Made by a program: the position numbers and the translations under genes. The notes under the pieces are model-generated. The model worked only from the letters and a program-made list of their open reading frames with translations, was not told where the DNA came from and searched no databases. From Spirochaetota bacterium (GTDB taxonomy: Bacteria; Spirochaetota; Spirochaetia; Treponematales; Rectinemataceae), in assembly GCA_029265615.1 (NCBI GenBank), contig JAJUIB010000012.1:1-64000 (forward strand): a stretch of 64,000 nt of DNA. The letters are read 5' to 3'. This document shows, one piece after another, positions 9,475-17,745 of the stretch. The first letter of the stretch is position 1; each line of letters begins with the position of its first letter.

Positions 9475-10662
9475 ATGATCTATCTCGACTGGGCGAGTAC
9501 GAGCCCTCCGGATCGCGCGATCCTCCTTGAGGCTGCCGAGCTTGCAGCCGCCTGCTACGGCAATCCTTCAAGCACCCACCGTCTTGGCACGGAAGCCCGC
9601 GCAAAACTCGAAGAAGCGCGATCGCGCCTCGCTTTATGCCTTCATGCGACCAAAGAGGCCGCGCGTGGCTGCATCGTCTTTACAAGCGGCGGTTCCGAAG
9701 CCAATGCGATCGCCCTTCTTGCTACGCTACGCAAAAGGTCCCATGCGCGCGCCGCGCCCCTCCACATCGTCGCAAGCGCGATCGAACACGCGGCGATCCA
9801 CGAACAGCTACGCCTTCTTGCGGGGCTCGGCGTCGAAACAAGCTTTGTCCGCCCGGGGGCCAATGGCCTTGTTACGCCAGAGGCGGTCGCCGCAGCCATC
9901 CGCAAAGAAACCGCACTTGTCACCGTGATGGCGGTCAATAACGAAACCGGGGCGATTCAGCCGCTCGGCGACATTGTCCGCGCAGTCGCCTGCGCCGCCC
10001 GCGAGCTCGGTCGCGCCACTCCCCCACGCGTCCATGCAGATGCCGTCCAGGCCTTTGGAAAAATCCCCTTCGACCCGCTTAAGCTGGGCCTTTCGTCGGC
10101 CGCATTTTCCGCACACAAACTTCGCGGCCCCCGCGGCACGGGAGCCATGTGGCTCGCCGCGACGCTTGAGCCTTTCGTTGTTGGCGGCGGCCAGGAAGGC
10201 GGCATCCGGCCGGGCACCGAAAATCTCGCAGGCGCCTGGGCTTTTTCAAATGTAGCAGAACAGGCCGTGACCAGCCTCGCCTCCGAACTCCAGCACGCCC
10301 GCGAGCTCGAGGCGCGGCTTATCGCCGGAATGGAAGCGATTCCGGGGGCCATCGTCCTGCCCTTCGGGCGGAAGGCAGGCGACACACGTTATTCCCCCTA
10401 CATTCTCTCGGCTTCGTTTCCGGGTCTTGCGGGTGAGGTGCTCGCCCGCGCGCTCTCCGATGAAGGAATCGCCGTCTCGACGGGTTCGGCCTGCGCCTCA
10501 AACGCACATGCGAAAGAACGGCGCGTGCTCGCGGCCATGGGCGTACCACCAGAGCTTTCCTTCGGGGCGATCCGCATATCCACAGGCACGCTCACACTGC
10601 CTGCGGACGTCGACCGTTTTCTCGAAACTGCAGCCCGCGTCTACACACGTCTTAAGCCCTAA
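9475..10662 (+). CDS. Cysteine desulfurase (NifS/IscS family, PLP-dependent)
   Basis: 395 residues. It has the class V aminotransferase features MIYLDWASTSP at the N-terminus, the PLP lysine in SAHKLRGPRGTGA (K215), and the catalytic loop Cys in TGSACASN (C340). It removes sulfur from cysteine as an enzyme-bound persulfide for Fe-S clusters and tRNA thiolation. Five bases separate it from thiI, so the desulfurase most likely feeds ThiI. The length fits the NifS/IscS group I. No IscU or IscA gene is next to it, so the iscS versus nifS symbol is left open. A short GC-rich gap (9399-9474) lies upstream and no clear promoter was seen. Confidence 0.93.
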   Translation: MIYLDWASTSPPDRAILLEAAELAAACYGNPSSTHRLGTEARAKLEEARSRLALCLHATKEAARGCIVFTSGGSEANAIALLATLRKRSHARAAPLHIVASAIEHAAIHEQLRLLAGLGVETSFVRPGANGLVTPEAVAAAIRKETALVTVMAVNNETGAIQPLGDIVRAVACAARELGRATPPRVHADAVQAFGKIPFDPLKLGLSSAAFSAHKLRGPRGTGAMWLAATLEPFVVGGGQEGGIRPGTENLAGAWAFSNVAEQAVTSLASELQHARELEARLIAGMEAIPGAIVLPFGRKAGDTRYSPYILSASFPGLAGEVLARALSDEGIAVSTGSACASNAHAKERRVLAAMGVPPELSFGAIRISTGTLTLPADVDRFLETAARVYTRLKP

Positions 10663-10667
10663 GGAGC

Positions 10668-11852
10668 ATGGCCGTGGACACGCTCTACCTTGTGAAGCTC
10701 GGCGAAATTATTCTCAAACTAGGAAACCGCAAGGAGTTCGAAGACCGCCTCAAGGCCGACCTAAAACGCAGACTCGGCGGCGCGCTTAAGCGGCTTGAGC
10801 TTTCGCATGGCCGCATCGCCCTCGAAGTGGAACTTGAGCGTGCGGCGTTTGTCGAAGCGGCGCTCGCACGCACGCCCGGCATCAACGGCTTTGCCCGCGC
10901 CATACGCACGGAAAAGCAGCCCGAGGCGGTTCTTGCCGCGGCGCTCGACATCGCCCGCGCCGAGGTTGCCCAGGGGAAACGCGCCTTCAAAGCGGAGTCG
11001 CGCCGCGCCGACAAGAGCTTTCCTCTGGATTCCTACGGCCTTTCAAGCGAAATCGGCCATCTCGTCCTCGAAAATTGCCCAGGCACCCGCGTCGACCTCC
11101 ACGCGCCACAGTTCACAATCCATGCCGAAATCAGGGACAAGGCCTACGTCTATGCGTCGCCGATCCAGGGGATACGCGGCCTGCCCACAGGCTCGCAGGG
11201 ACGCGGCCTTCTACTCCTCTCTGGCGGCATCGATTCGCCGGTCGCAGGCTACCTCATGGCGCGGCGGGGGCTCGCGCTCGACGCTGTCTACTTCCACGCC
11301 TACCCCTATACCTCCGCCGAAGCGCAGGAAAAGGTCATTGCCCTCGCGCGCGTCCTTGCAGGCTATACCGGGGGTCTTTCGCTGTACACGATCCCCTTCA
11401 CGGCGACGCAAATGCGCATTAAGCAAAAGGCACGCGAAGAGAGCACGACGCTCATGATGCGCGCGGCGATGATGGAGCTTGCCGAACGGCTTGCGTTTAA
11501 AATTGGGGCAAACAGCCTTGTGACGGGCGAGAGCCTCGGCCAGGTGGCAAGTCAAACCGCGGAAAACTTACGCTTCACCAATTCGCGCGTCAAGCTCCCT
11601 GTGTTTCGCCCCCTGGTCGGCCTTGATAAAGAAGAGACGATCGAACTCGCACGAAAAATAGGGAGCTACAATATCTCGGTTCTCCCCTACGAGGACTGCT
11701 GTGTGCTTTTTTCGCCCAAGCACCCCATCCTCCGGGCGGATATGACGCGGGAAAGCGGGGCATACGAAGAGCTTGAACTCGGCCCCCTTCTCGACGAGGC
11801 GCTTAAGGGCGCGGAACGCAAGGCCATCCCCTTTTCCGTCCCCGGATTTTAA
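10668..11852 (+). CDS. thiI: tRNA 4-thiouridine synthase ThiI
   Basis: 394 residues. LVKLGEIILKLGNRKEFE opens the ferredoxin-like/THUMP part (about 1-170), followed by the PP-loop ATPase motif SGGIDSPVAGYLM (from about residue 185) and TGESLGQVASQT in the catalytic domain. It adenylates U8 of tRNA and inserts sulfur. The C-terminal rhodanese domain of E. coli ThiI is absent, as in many short ThiI proteins, so a Cys in the catalytic domain or direct transfer from the desulfurase must serve. AAGGAG at 10661 fixes the start, five bases after the desulfurase stop. Confidence 0.93.
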   Translation: MAVDTLYLVKLGEIILKLGNRKEFEDRLKADLKRRLGGALKRLELSHGRIALEVELERAAFVEAALARTPGINGFARAIRTEKQPEAVLAAALDIARAEVAQGKRAFKAESRRADKSFPLDSYGLSSEIGHLVLENCPGTRVDLHAPQFTIHAEIRDKAYVYASPIQGIRGLPTGSQGRGLLLLSGGIDSPVAGYLMARRGLALDAVYFHAYPYTSAEAQEKVIALARVLAGYTGGLSLYTIPFTATQMRIKQKAREESTTLMMRAAMMELAERLAFKIGANSLVTGESLGQVASQTAENLRFTNSRVKLPVFRPLVGLDKEETIELARKIGSYNISVLPYEDCCVLFSPKHPILRADMTRESGAYEELELGPLLDEALKGAERKAIPFSVPGF

Positions 11853-11854
11853 AA

Positions 11855-11894
11855 CGCCATAGGCGAGGTCACAGGCTGGGCCTCGCCTATGGCG
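11855..11894. terminator. Bidirectional hairpin between thiI and trx
   Basis: Perfect 14-bp inverted repeat (CGCCATAGGCGAGG, arms 11855-11868 and 11881-11894) between convergent genes. On the minus strand it is followed by TTTT, giving an intrinsic terminator for trx; on the plus strand it closes thiI without a U-run. Confidence 0.75.
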
Positions 11895-11910
11895 CCCGAG
11901 CGAACGCGGC

Positions 11911-12267
11911 TCACACGACGCCGAGCACCTCGGTGATGGCGCGCTCGAGTTCCTTCTTGGGAAGCGCGCCCAGTGCGAACCGCGGCTCGCCTTCCTTCGG
12001 CACAAAAAAGATCGTCGGGATGCTCTGAATCTGGAACATCGCGGAGAGTTCAGGCTCCTCGTCGGTATTCACCTTGTATACCTTGAGCTTGCCCTCATAT
12101 TTTGCCGCAAGCTCGTCAAGCACGGGTGCGACCATTTTGCAGGGACCGCACCAGTCGGCATAGAAATCGATGATTGCGGGAAGCTCTCCTTCGTATTTCC
12201 ATTCCGTGTGTTTCTCGAAATCGAAAACCTTATCCTTGAAGGTATCCTTGGTAAGCCGCTCGGACAT
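11911..12267 (-). CDS. trxA: Thioredoxin
   Basis: 118 residues with the classical active site DFYADWCGPCKMVAPVL (C40, C43) and the cis-proline region QSIPTIFFV. It has a slightly longer, charged N-terminus than E. coli TrxA. The start at 12267 has GAAGGAGG upstream; the in-frame extension to 12294 is not needed. General protein disulfide reductase, a possible electron donor for the class II ribonucleotide reductase. It diverges from the AhpD-like gene across an AT-rich interval. No thioredoxin reductase gene is in the window. Confidence 0.96.
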   Translation of the reverse strand: MSERLTKDTFKDKVFDFEKHTEWKYEGELPAIIDFYADWCGPCKMVAPVLDELAAKYEGKLKVYKVNTDEEPELSAMFQIQSIPTIFFVPKEGEPRFALGALPKKELERAITEVLGVV

Positions 12268-12289
12268 GGCTGCCTCCTTCTGGGGGTAT

Positions 12290-12330
12290 GGCACAAATAT
12301 ATGACTTTTACTATATAAAGTCTAGTCCCG
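12290..12330. promoter_or_regulatory. AT-rich divergent promoter interval with dyad
   Basis: Between trx (minus) and the AhpD-like gene (plus), a markedly AT-rich patch in GC-rich DNA carries TATATAAA/TATAGT elements on both strands and a GACTTT...AAAGTC dyad (12304-12323). It could serve both genes, possibly with a regulator on the dyad. Exact -35/-10 pairs were not resolved. Confidence 0.35.
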
Positions 12331-12386
12331 CTCTCCCCTTTACCTCCCCCACGAGGGTCGCTATGCTCGCACACAAGGAGGTCATG

Positions 12387-12752
12387 ATGTCAGAAAATAG
12401 CCTTTTCGATAAAAGCGTCGCCGAATGGCAGGAGGAGCGCGCCGCACTCAATGAAAAAGTCCTCGCTATCGCCGGTCTCGAGATCAAGCGGTTTTTCAGC
12501 CTTGATGGACAATGCTACCGCGATGGGGCCCTCCCCGCCCGCACTAAAGAGCTCCTGGGCCTCGTTGCCTCGCTCGTCTTGCGGTGCGACGACTGCATCC
12601 TCTACCACACGATCCGCTGCAAAGAAGAAGGCATCAGCACCGAAGAATTCCAGGAGGCATGTTCGATCGGTCTTGTCGTCGGAGGTTCAATCGTGATTCC
12701 GCATTTGAGGCGCGCGGCGGCGCGCTGGGAAGAGCTTTCCCTGAAGCGCTAA
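12387..12752 (+). CDS. Carboxymuconolactone-decarboxylase / AhpD-like protein
   Basis: 121 residues with the AhpD-type motif LRCDDCILYHTIRC (C67, C70, H74), the CxxC...H site used for peroxidase or disulfide chemistry in the CMD superfamily. AAGGAGG at 12375-12381 favours ATG 12387 over 12384. Being divergent from thioredoxin suggests an oxidative-stress or thiol role (inference). True gamma-carboxymuconolactone decarboxylase activity is unlikely because no aromatic catabolism genes are nearby. The substrate is unknown. Confidence 0.85.
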   Translation: MSENSLFDKSVAEWQEERAALNEKVLAIAGLEIKRFFSLDGQCYRDGALPARTKELLGLVASLVLRCDDCILYHTIRCKEEGISTEEFQEACSIGLVVGGSIVIPHLRRAAARWEELSLKR

Positions 12753-12790
12753 ACGCACGCAAAGCGGCGAAAATTCCCACCCTTTTGACA

Positions 12791-12826
12791 CAGGGCCGCC
12801 CTGAAACTGCATCCAGAGCGGCCCTG
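12791..12826. terminator. Hairpin between convergent genes
   Basis: Perfect 9-bp inverted repeat (CAGGGCCGC / GCGGCCCTG; 12791-12799 and 12818-12826) with an 18-base loop between the AhpD-like gene and the barrel-like gene. There is no clear U-run on either strand. Confidence 0.45.
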
Positions 12827-12848
12827 CGTGTATCGAGCGGACGAGCCT

Positions 12849-13319
12849 TTAGAACCAGAAGCGGAAACCAAAACCCGCCTGGAGTCCCCAGGCAGGGATC
12901 TTCACGCCCGTAGGCGCAAGAAAGGTAACCGCGGGAGCGAACTCGGCAAAGAGTTCGAGGGGCTTAATCGGGAAGAAGTTGATGCCGACCGGCACACGGA
13001 GTCCGAGGGTCGCCGCATCCTGCGAGATGCCGAGGAAGGCGCCGGGGCCGATATAAAGGCCGAGGGAATCAACAAGCCGCCCCTGATAGAGCCACCAGTC
13101 GGCAAGAAGTGCAAAGGAGGAGCTGTTCTCGCCGATGGAAACGCCAAGACCGAAAACGGGGGGCAGCTTCGGTAGCCTAAAGGAGAGGAGAGCCGAGCTC
13201 GGCAAGCCATCGCCGATTTTGAGCGCGAATTCGCCACCGATCGCGGCCTTGTACGCAAAGACGTTGGCACTCGCGGCGAGCGCAAGCACAAGAGCAAGGA
13301 GCAGAGCTTTCTTCTTCAT
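12849..13319 (-). CDS. Small outer-membrane beta-barrel-like protein, function unknown
   Basis: 156 residues with a typical signal peptide (MKKKALLLALVLALAASANVFA) and then alternating hydrophobic/polar strands rich in Gly and aromatics, ending GFGFRFWF with a C-terminal Phe, as in outer-membrane barrels. The size would allow about eight strands. Small barrel-like proteins of this type are common and poorly characterised in spirochaetes. GGAGGTGCT precedes the ATG at 13319; the extension to 13343 is rejected because the signal peptide starts at MKKK. The specific family was not recognised. Confidence 0.65.
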   Translation of the reverse strand: MKKKALLLALVLALAASANVFAYKAAIGGEFALKIGDGLPSSALLSFRLPKLPPVFGLGVSIGENSSSFALLADWWLYQGRLVDSLGLYIGPGAFLGISQDAATLGLRVPVGINFFPIKPLELFAEFAPAVTFLAPTGVKIPAWGLQAGFGFRFWF

Positions 13320-13445
13320 AGCACCTCCATAGCGGCGCGCCAATATTCAGGCGCATGTGTTTCTATCGCACATGACTATATCGCCTGCAAAGCCTGAGCG
13401 ACAAGCGGACATGAGCGCTCGCGCCCTTCGATTCCCCATGGCTAC

Positions 13446-13474
13446 AAAAAAAGCCGGCCTTATGGCCGGCTTTT
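13446..13474 (-). terminator. Intrinsic terminator of tRNA-Glu
   Basis: Perfect AGCCGGCC-TTAT-GGCCGGCT hairpin (13452-13471) flanked by a run of seven A on the plus strand (T-run on the minus strand) and TTTT on the other side. It follows the tRNA-Glu 3' end on the minus strand and could act in both directions. Confidence 0.85.
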
Positions 13475-13481
13475 ACTTTCA

Positions 13482-13553
13482 CATCCCCAAGGGGAATCGA
13501 ACCCCTGTTGGCGGGATGAAAACCCGCTGTCCTAACCGCTAGACGATGGGGAC
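13482..13553 (-). tRNA. tRNA-Glu (TTC)
   Basis: Read on the minus strand it folds as a complete cloverleaf: acceptor GTCCCCA/TGGGGAT, a D-arm containing TAGCGGTTAGGA, anticodon stem GCGGG/CCCGC around loop TTTTCAT (anticodon TTC), and T-arm GGGGTTCGATTCCCC. CCA is not encoded. A good promoter lies upstream and a terminator downstream, so it is a single-gene transcript. Confidence 0.97.
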
Positions 13554-13563
13554 CTGCAAGCCG

Positions 13564-13593
13564 ACTATAGTAAGTATTGCCCGTGAATGTCAA
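13564..13593 (-). promoter_or_regulatory. Promoter of tRNA-Glu
   Basis: Minus strand -35 TTGACA (plus 13588-13593), 18-base spacer, -10 TATAGT (plus 13564-13569), ending 11 bases before the tRNA 5' end. The -35 overlaps the last codon and stop of the RelA/SpoT-TPR gene, so the tRNA is driven from inside that gene's end. Confidence 0.8.
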
Positions 13594-14870
13594 GCATTAA
13601 ACGGCTCCAATTTCGCCTGAGCAAGGGATTTGAGCGCACGGGCATGGGCATGATCGGGTTCGATCTTGAGTGCGGCGTCGCAATCGGCGAGCACCTTGGG
13701 GTAGTCGCCAAGGTGGAAATAGGCCTGCGCTCGCCGGTAAAGCGCATAAAATTGAAAGGGGTTGATCGCCAGAGCGAGGTCAAAATCCGCAAGCGCCGCG
13801 CCGTAATCTCCAAGGACGCTCCGCGCGACGCCCCGGAAATACGCAGCCCGGTAGCACGCAGGATCGAGTTCAAGCGTCCGCGAAAAATCCTTGATCGCCT
13901 CCGCATAACGCGATTCTGAAAAATACGCCATGCCGCGATGCTTGGTAACAATGGCGGCAGCCTCTTTGGGGGGATCCGCGGCAAGGATGCGACCGTATAT
14001 CTCGATTGCCCGCTCATAGTCGCCCCGGTTATGCGCATAGAGCGCGTCGAGCAAGAGGTCGTCGAGCGAGCGGTTTTCCTCAGCCATGAATCCGTCCTCC
14101 GCTGCGTGAACCTCAAACCGCGAAGGATTGACAGATAGGGAGGAGCCGGATCCGGCCACATTTTCGAGTGGCCGATCCATGTAATCCTCGATTTTCGCAT
14201 AAAAGGTATTGCGCCGCCGTGCAAGTTCCTCGGAAAGGCGTCGCTGGTATTCCCGAATTTCTTGAAAGATGATGTCCGAAAGCGAAAGATTCGCATTGAG
14301 CGCGGCGAGTTTGCGCTTCATCGGTTCATCGAAGGGGGTGAATTCCGCTTTGTAGACAAGCTCGTGCTCGACCTCCGCCCAGGCCTCCTGGAGGATGGTC
14401 CTGAGCTGTATCTCGCAATATTCCGCATCCAGGCCGGGACGGGCCGATCCAAGTTCCGGAGGGAGCGCCACGAGAAGATGGATCGATTCATAGCCGAATT
14501 CACGGAACGAGCGCTCAGCGCCTTTTCGTTCAACTTCGACCACAGTGAATGCGGCGGCAAGAGCTCGCTCGACCTCGCCAAGATCGCCCAAAAAGGGGCA
14601 AACGACGCGCAAGCCGATGATATCGCGTATCGGAATGGGGAGGCGACCTTCGGCTCGCGCTTGGCGAAGAATGCGTATCTTTTTTTTATAGTAGCTTTCA
14701 AAGGACTTAACCCGGCCCTTGATGGTGGGGCGCAAGCCGGCCCTGTCGAGTTTATCGCGGACAAGGCGCTCCATGTCCTCGAGAGCCGCCTGATACGCCG
14801 GCCGCCGACGCAGGTACTCGGCCTCGAGGCGTCCGCGATCCGGGATGCCTTCGGCTTCCTCTCCGCTCAT
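13590..14870 (-). CDS. RelA/SpoT-domain (p)ppGpp synthetase-like protein with TPR tail
   Basis: 426 residues. The N-terminal half (about 20-250) is a RelA/SpoT synthetase domain with GRVKSFESYYKKK, RDIIGLRVVCPF, FGYESIHLLV and CEIQLRTILQEAWAEVEHEL, covering the ATP/GTP-binding and catalytic elements of small alarmone synthetases. There is no HD hydrolase domain. The C-terminal part (about 300-420) holds three or so TPR units (AAYFRGVARSVLGDYGAALA). It probably makes (p)ppGpp or a related nucleotide, with the TPRs as a protein-interaction sensor (inference). The start at 14870 is preferred over 14948 because the extra residues are unlike the family. The gene is read into the tRNA-Glu promoter. 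Confidence 0.85.
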   Translation of the reverse strand: MSGEEAEGIPDRGRLEAEYLRRRPAYQAALEDMERLVRDKLDRAGLRPTIKGRVKSFESYYKKKIRILRQARAEGRLPIPIRDIIGLRVVCPFLGDLGEVERALAAAFTVVEVERKGAERSFREFGYESIHLLVALPPELGSARPGLDAEYCEIQLRTILQEAWAEVEHELVYKAEFTPFDEPMKRKLAALNANLSLSDIIFQEIREYQRRLSEELARRRNTFYAKIEDYMDRPLENVAGSGSSLSVNPSRFEVHAAEDGFMAEENRSLDDLLLDALYAHNRGDYERAIEIYGRILAADPPKEAAAIVTKHRGMAYFSESRYAEAIKDFSRTLELDPACYRAAYFRGVARSVLGDYGAALADFDLALAINPFQFYALYRRAQAYFHLGDYPKVLADCDAALKIEPDHAHARALKSLAQAKLEPFNA

Positions 14871-14907
14871 ACGCCCATTGTACAACGGAATAGGCGAAGG
14901 ATAAAGC

Positions 14908-14941
14908 AAAAAGGGCCGGAACCTTTCGCGGGTTCCGGCCC
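14908..14941 (-). terminator. Intrinsic terminator of flaA
   Basis: Perfect 11-bp stem GGGCCGGAACC/GGTTCCGGCCC (14913-14923, 14931-14941) followed on the minus strand by TTTTT, 28 bases after the flaA stop. It separates flaA from the RelA/SpoT-TPR gene. Confidence 0.88.
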
Positions 14942-14969
14942 TCAACATGCAGCGCGAAAGCCCTAAGCC

Positions 14970-16052
14970 TTACTTCGTTGCGGGAGCGGTGAAGTCGCCC
15001 GTTTCCTGCTTCTGGCGCTCGATGTAGCGAAGAACCTGCGGGCTACCAAAGCGCTTAGACTCGATCGTCTTGCGCTCGGCTTCCTTCTTGCCAACGATGC
15101 CCCAAATCGCCTCGTCGTCGATGTCGCGGACCGGCTCAAGAACGGCCTTGTCGTAGAGGATCTTGACGTCCCTGATGTAGGCGACAAAGTCACCGCCCTC
15201 GTTCGCTGCATCGCGGGTAAAGACAAAGCCGGCGAGCTTCACAAAGGGGGTGGTCTTCGGGTAGAGGGGGTAGATCCTCAGCTCGCGGTTGCGAACGTCG
15301 GTCACATACTGCGGGTTATCCCAGCGGAGCTCTTTCCAGCCGTCGAAGTTGAGGTAGCCCATGAACATCGTCCGCTCATTGCCATCCGCATCCTTGAGAA
15401 TGACCGAAAGCCCATGCGGGAAATTGAGGCCCTTCACGGTGACGGCAAGAGACTTGATGGTGCCGACATTCTTAACCACGCCGAGCGCAGTCGTGATCTT
15501 GGTGTTGGTGTCGTAGCTCCCCTCAAAGCGCGTAAGGCGGGCGTTGATGGGGTCGCTACCCTGGGCGTCATTTTTCGGCGTGATGGTGCCCTGATCGTCG
15601 ATGTCAGCCTTGGGCTCGAAGGCGGGAATCTCGAAGGGCGGCTGCACGCGGGCCCAGCTGTTATACGGCTCGGTGGGGAAGCGGACCCGCACGCCGAGAA
15701 CCGTCTCGCCAGGAAACTGTTTGGCGTTCTGGGAAATAGTCGCCTCGTTCGTCATGGACAGAGCCTGGTTGTAGCCAGTCTGCGATGAGGAGGCGAGAAC
15801 AACCTCCCAGTTTTTGATGGCGAGGGAGCCGCGCATCTGCTTCTTCTGATCCTCGGTGTAGCTGGCGCCGGCGGCCCCAGAGTAGTCCATCATCGTCGCG
15901 CGATTCTCAAGGAACTTATCCTTGTTGAGCGGATCGGCGATGATGTCTGCCTTGAGGAGGTTGAAGTTCATGATGACGGCTTCGTCCGCGGAGACGGCGG
16001 CGGCGCCTACGAGGAAGAGCGCAAGCATGCCCGCGATGATCTGCCTTCTCAT
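14970..16052 (-). CDS. flaA: Flagellar filament sheath protein FlaA
   Basis: 360 residues with a cleavable signal peptide (MRRQIIAGMLALFLVGAAAVSA, mature start DEAVIMNF). The conserved spirochaete FlaA features are the N-terminal VIMNFNLLKADI segment, FPTEPYNSWARVQPPFEIPA and the central jelly-roll-like region ending in FVAYIRDVKILYDKAV. FlaA coats the FlaB core of periplasmic flagella and is exported through Sec, unlike FlaB. AAAGGAG eight bases before the ATG at 16052 fixes the start; an upstream ATG at 16070 contains the Shine-Dalgarno itself. It has its own strong promoter and terminator, so it is monocistronic, although it follows the glycosylation/amidase operon. This gene is the main evidence for a spirochaete. 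Confidence 0.95.
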   Translation of the reverse strand: MRRQIIAGMLALFLVGAAAVSADEAVIMNFNLLKADIIADPLNKDKFLENRATMMDYSGAAGASYTEDQKKQMRGSLAIKNWEVVLASSSQTGYNQALSMTNEATISQNAKQFPGETVLGVRVRFPTEPYNSWARVQPPFEIPAFEPKADIDDQGTITPKNDAQGSDPINARLTRFEGSYDTNTKITTALGVVKNVGTIKSLAVTVKGLNFPHGLSVILKDADGNERTMFMGYLNFDGWKELRWDNPQYVTDVRNRELRIYPLYPKTTPFVKLAGFVFTRDAANEGGDFVAYIRDVKILYDKAVLEPVRDIDDEAIWGIVGKKEAERKTIESKRFGSPQVLRYIERQKQETGDFTAPATK

Positions 16053-16105
16053 TTCTATGGCTCCTTTCATCGTTCGCGTTGTCGTTTTTCGTTAATTAGT
16101 TTTGA

Positions 16106-16133
16106 AGTATACGTGCCAGGAGTGCTTTGTCAA
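16106..16133 (-). promoter_or_regulatory. Strong promoter of flaA
   Basis: Minus strand -35 TTGACA (plus 16128-16133), 16-base spacer, -10 TATACT (plus 16106-16111), giving a leader of about 45 bases. This is a sigma-70-type site, not a sigma-28 or sigma-54 motif. The -35 overlaps the last bases of the GerMN-like gene. Confidence 0.8.
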
Positions 16134-16642
16134 TTCTTTTTCTCACTTTTCGCCTCCGGAACAACCGCGGGAAGGTCCCCCCAGGGCACTCTTCCGCCTA
16201 TCGTGAGCACGACGCGCCTAACCGCGGGCGAGGCGGCACGGAGCGAGCGGGTAAGAGCCTCGAGGGCGCGTTCGAGTTCCGATCGGGGCGCAAGCGCAGC
16301 GTCCTCGGACAGATCAAGATAGAGGCTCCCCTTGCGCAGGAGCACCTTTTCCACCCGGACGCCGGGCGGAAAGCAAGCGTGGAGGCCCGGCGTCATCGGG
16401 CCGAGCAGGGCCTCTGCGGCGACCAGTTCGGCGCGGGCCTCGGCACCGCGCGCCGCGGGTATCGAGCGGAGCTCGCCCCGAAGGCGACCGCGCCCATCCG
16501 GAAAAAAAACGAGCGCATCTTCAAAGCGGTCTGAAACGAGCCAGGCAAGCCCTGATACGGCGAAGGAGAACCCGAGAAGGACGAGGCACATGCGCTCGGG
16601 CGGGGCGAGCCAGGCCGCGACACGCGAGAGGAGCTTTTTCAT
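16130..16642 (-). CDS. Membrane-anchored GerMN-like domain protein
   Basis: 170 residues. One N-terminal transmembrane segment (about 17-36, MCLVLLGFSFAVSGLAWLV) precedes an extracytoplasmic domain with GLHACFPPGVRVEKVLLRKG, then SLYLDLS, and RRVVLTIGGRVPW, resembling the GerMN domain of spore-germination and lipoprotein families, often found next to N-acetylmuramoyl amidases. Its ATG overlaps the amidase stop by four bases, so the two are coupled and it may help or localise the amidase (inference). The GerMN assignment is tentative. It is the last gene of the operon starting at 24586. Confidence 0.62.
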   Translation of the reverse strand: MKKLLSRVAAWLAPPERMCLVLLGFSFAVSGLAWLVSDRFEDALVFFPDGRGRLRGELRSIPAARGAEARAELVAAEALLGPMTPGLHACFPPGVRVEKVLLRKGSLYLDLSEDAALAPRSELERALEALTRSLRAASPAVRRVVLTIGGRVPWGDLPAVVPEAKSEKKN

Positions 16643-17745
16643 GGTGCGGGAACGCCTTTCATGCTCTCGAAATAGCCCACAAAATCGACAATGCCAGTAT
16701 ATATCCCCTCGGCAAGCTTCCGCAAGTAATCCTCGTTTGCAAGGAGGGCCGCCTCTTCGGGATTTGTCACAAAACCGGCCTCGACCAGCACCGAAGGCAT
16801 CTTGGCGTTCCTGACCACGAACCATTCTTCGGCACGGACGCCCCGATTCGGGCTGTCGGCGCCGATTCGCGCGCCAAGGCCGTTCATGATGTGTCGGGCA
16901 AGGAGTATGCTCTCGGTCGTGAACTCCTCCTCAAGCATCGCATTGAGGATGGGGGCGATATCCTCGCCAGCACGCGCCGCGGCCGCGCCGTCGACGAGGG
17001 TGCGGCGATATTCGGGGTTGAGATACCACACCTCATAGCCGCGCGCGTTCTTGTTGAACGAGGCGTTGGCGTGTATCGAGACATAAATGATCGCCTCGTT
17101 CGACGCAAGGGAGACCTCGTTGGCCATCGCTACGCGTTCCTCAAGGCTCGGATAGCTGTCTCCCGACCGCGTTATGAGAATGCGCCTGTCCGGAAAACGG
17201 GTGCGGAGGGCATCGTAGACGCGCAAGGAGAGCTTGAGGGCTATGTCTTTTTCGACCACGCGGAGCCGTTTGCCGCCTACAAGGTGCTCGCCCACCGCGC
17301 CTGAGTCCTTGCCACCATGCCCCGGATCAATGAGGATTGCTGCCACCGAAAAGCGAGCCGCACGCGCCGCCTCCGCCTGAGAAAATCGCTCCTCGATCGT
17401 CGCTAGGGCCGCCTCGGAAAAGGCAAGCCCTGCACCCTCATCGCGCGGAGGATCGAGGACGAAGGCCTCCGTATAGCGGAAAAGGGCGATCGGCGATCCA
17501 AGGGCAAAAGAGAGTGCGTTGCCGTTCCGCTCTAGGGAGCCTGTGGCGGTGAGAGGGTCCCAGCAAAGCCGCGCCTTGAGTCGCGCCGCAGCCTCGGCGG
17601 CGGGAAGCGGCGCGCCACGTGGCCCCGGAGCAGCGAGGACAGGGGGGACGGCAAGGAGGATCGCCCCTAGGTAGCATGCCGCCACAAAGCCTCGATGGGA
17701 TGGCGGGGCGAATGCTCTCTGGCGGGGGCGCTCCATGTAGCTCAC
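16639..17745 (-). CDS. N-acetylmuramoyl-L-alanine amidase (Amidase_3, AmiC-like)
   Basis: 368 residues. An N-terminal signal or anchor (about 18-40) and a divergent N-terminal region precede an Amidase_3 catalytic domain (about 135-355) with zinc ligands in LIDPGHGGKDSGA (His), VVEKDIALKL (Glu) and YVSIHANAS (His), and the catalytic Glu in VLVEAGFVTNPEE. It cleaves the amide between muramic acid and peptide stems, for cell separation or wall remodelling. The chosen GTG start overlaps the ATP-grasp stop by four bases (GTGA); an ATG at 17736 is an equally possible start. Downstream coupling is to the GerMN-like gene. Wall remodelling for periplasmic flagella is possible but inferred. Confidence 0.9.
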   Translation of the reverse strand: MSYMERPRQRAFAPPSHRGFVAACYLGAILLAVPPVLAAPGPRGAPLPAAEAAARLKARLCWDPLTATGSLERNGNALSFALGSPIALFRYTEAFVLDPPRDEGAGLAFSEAALATIEERFSQAEAARAARFSVAAILIDPGHGGKDSGAVGEHLVGGKRLRVVEKDIALKLSLRVYDALRTRFPDRRILITRSGDSYPSLEERVAMANEVSLASNEAIIYVSIHANASFNKNARGYEVWYLNPEYRRTLVDGAAAARAGEDIAPILNAMLEEEFTTESILLARHIMNGLGARIGADSPNRGVRAEEWFVVRNAKMPSVLVEAGFVTNPEEAALLANEDYLRKLAEGIYTGIVDFVGYFESMKGVPAP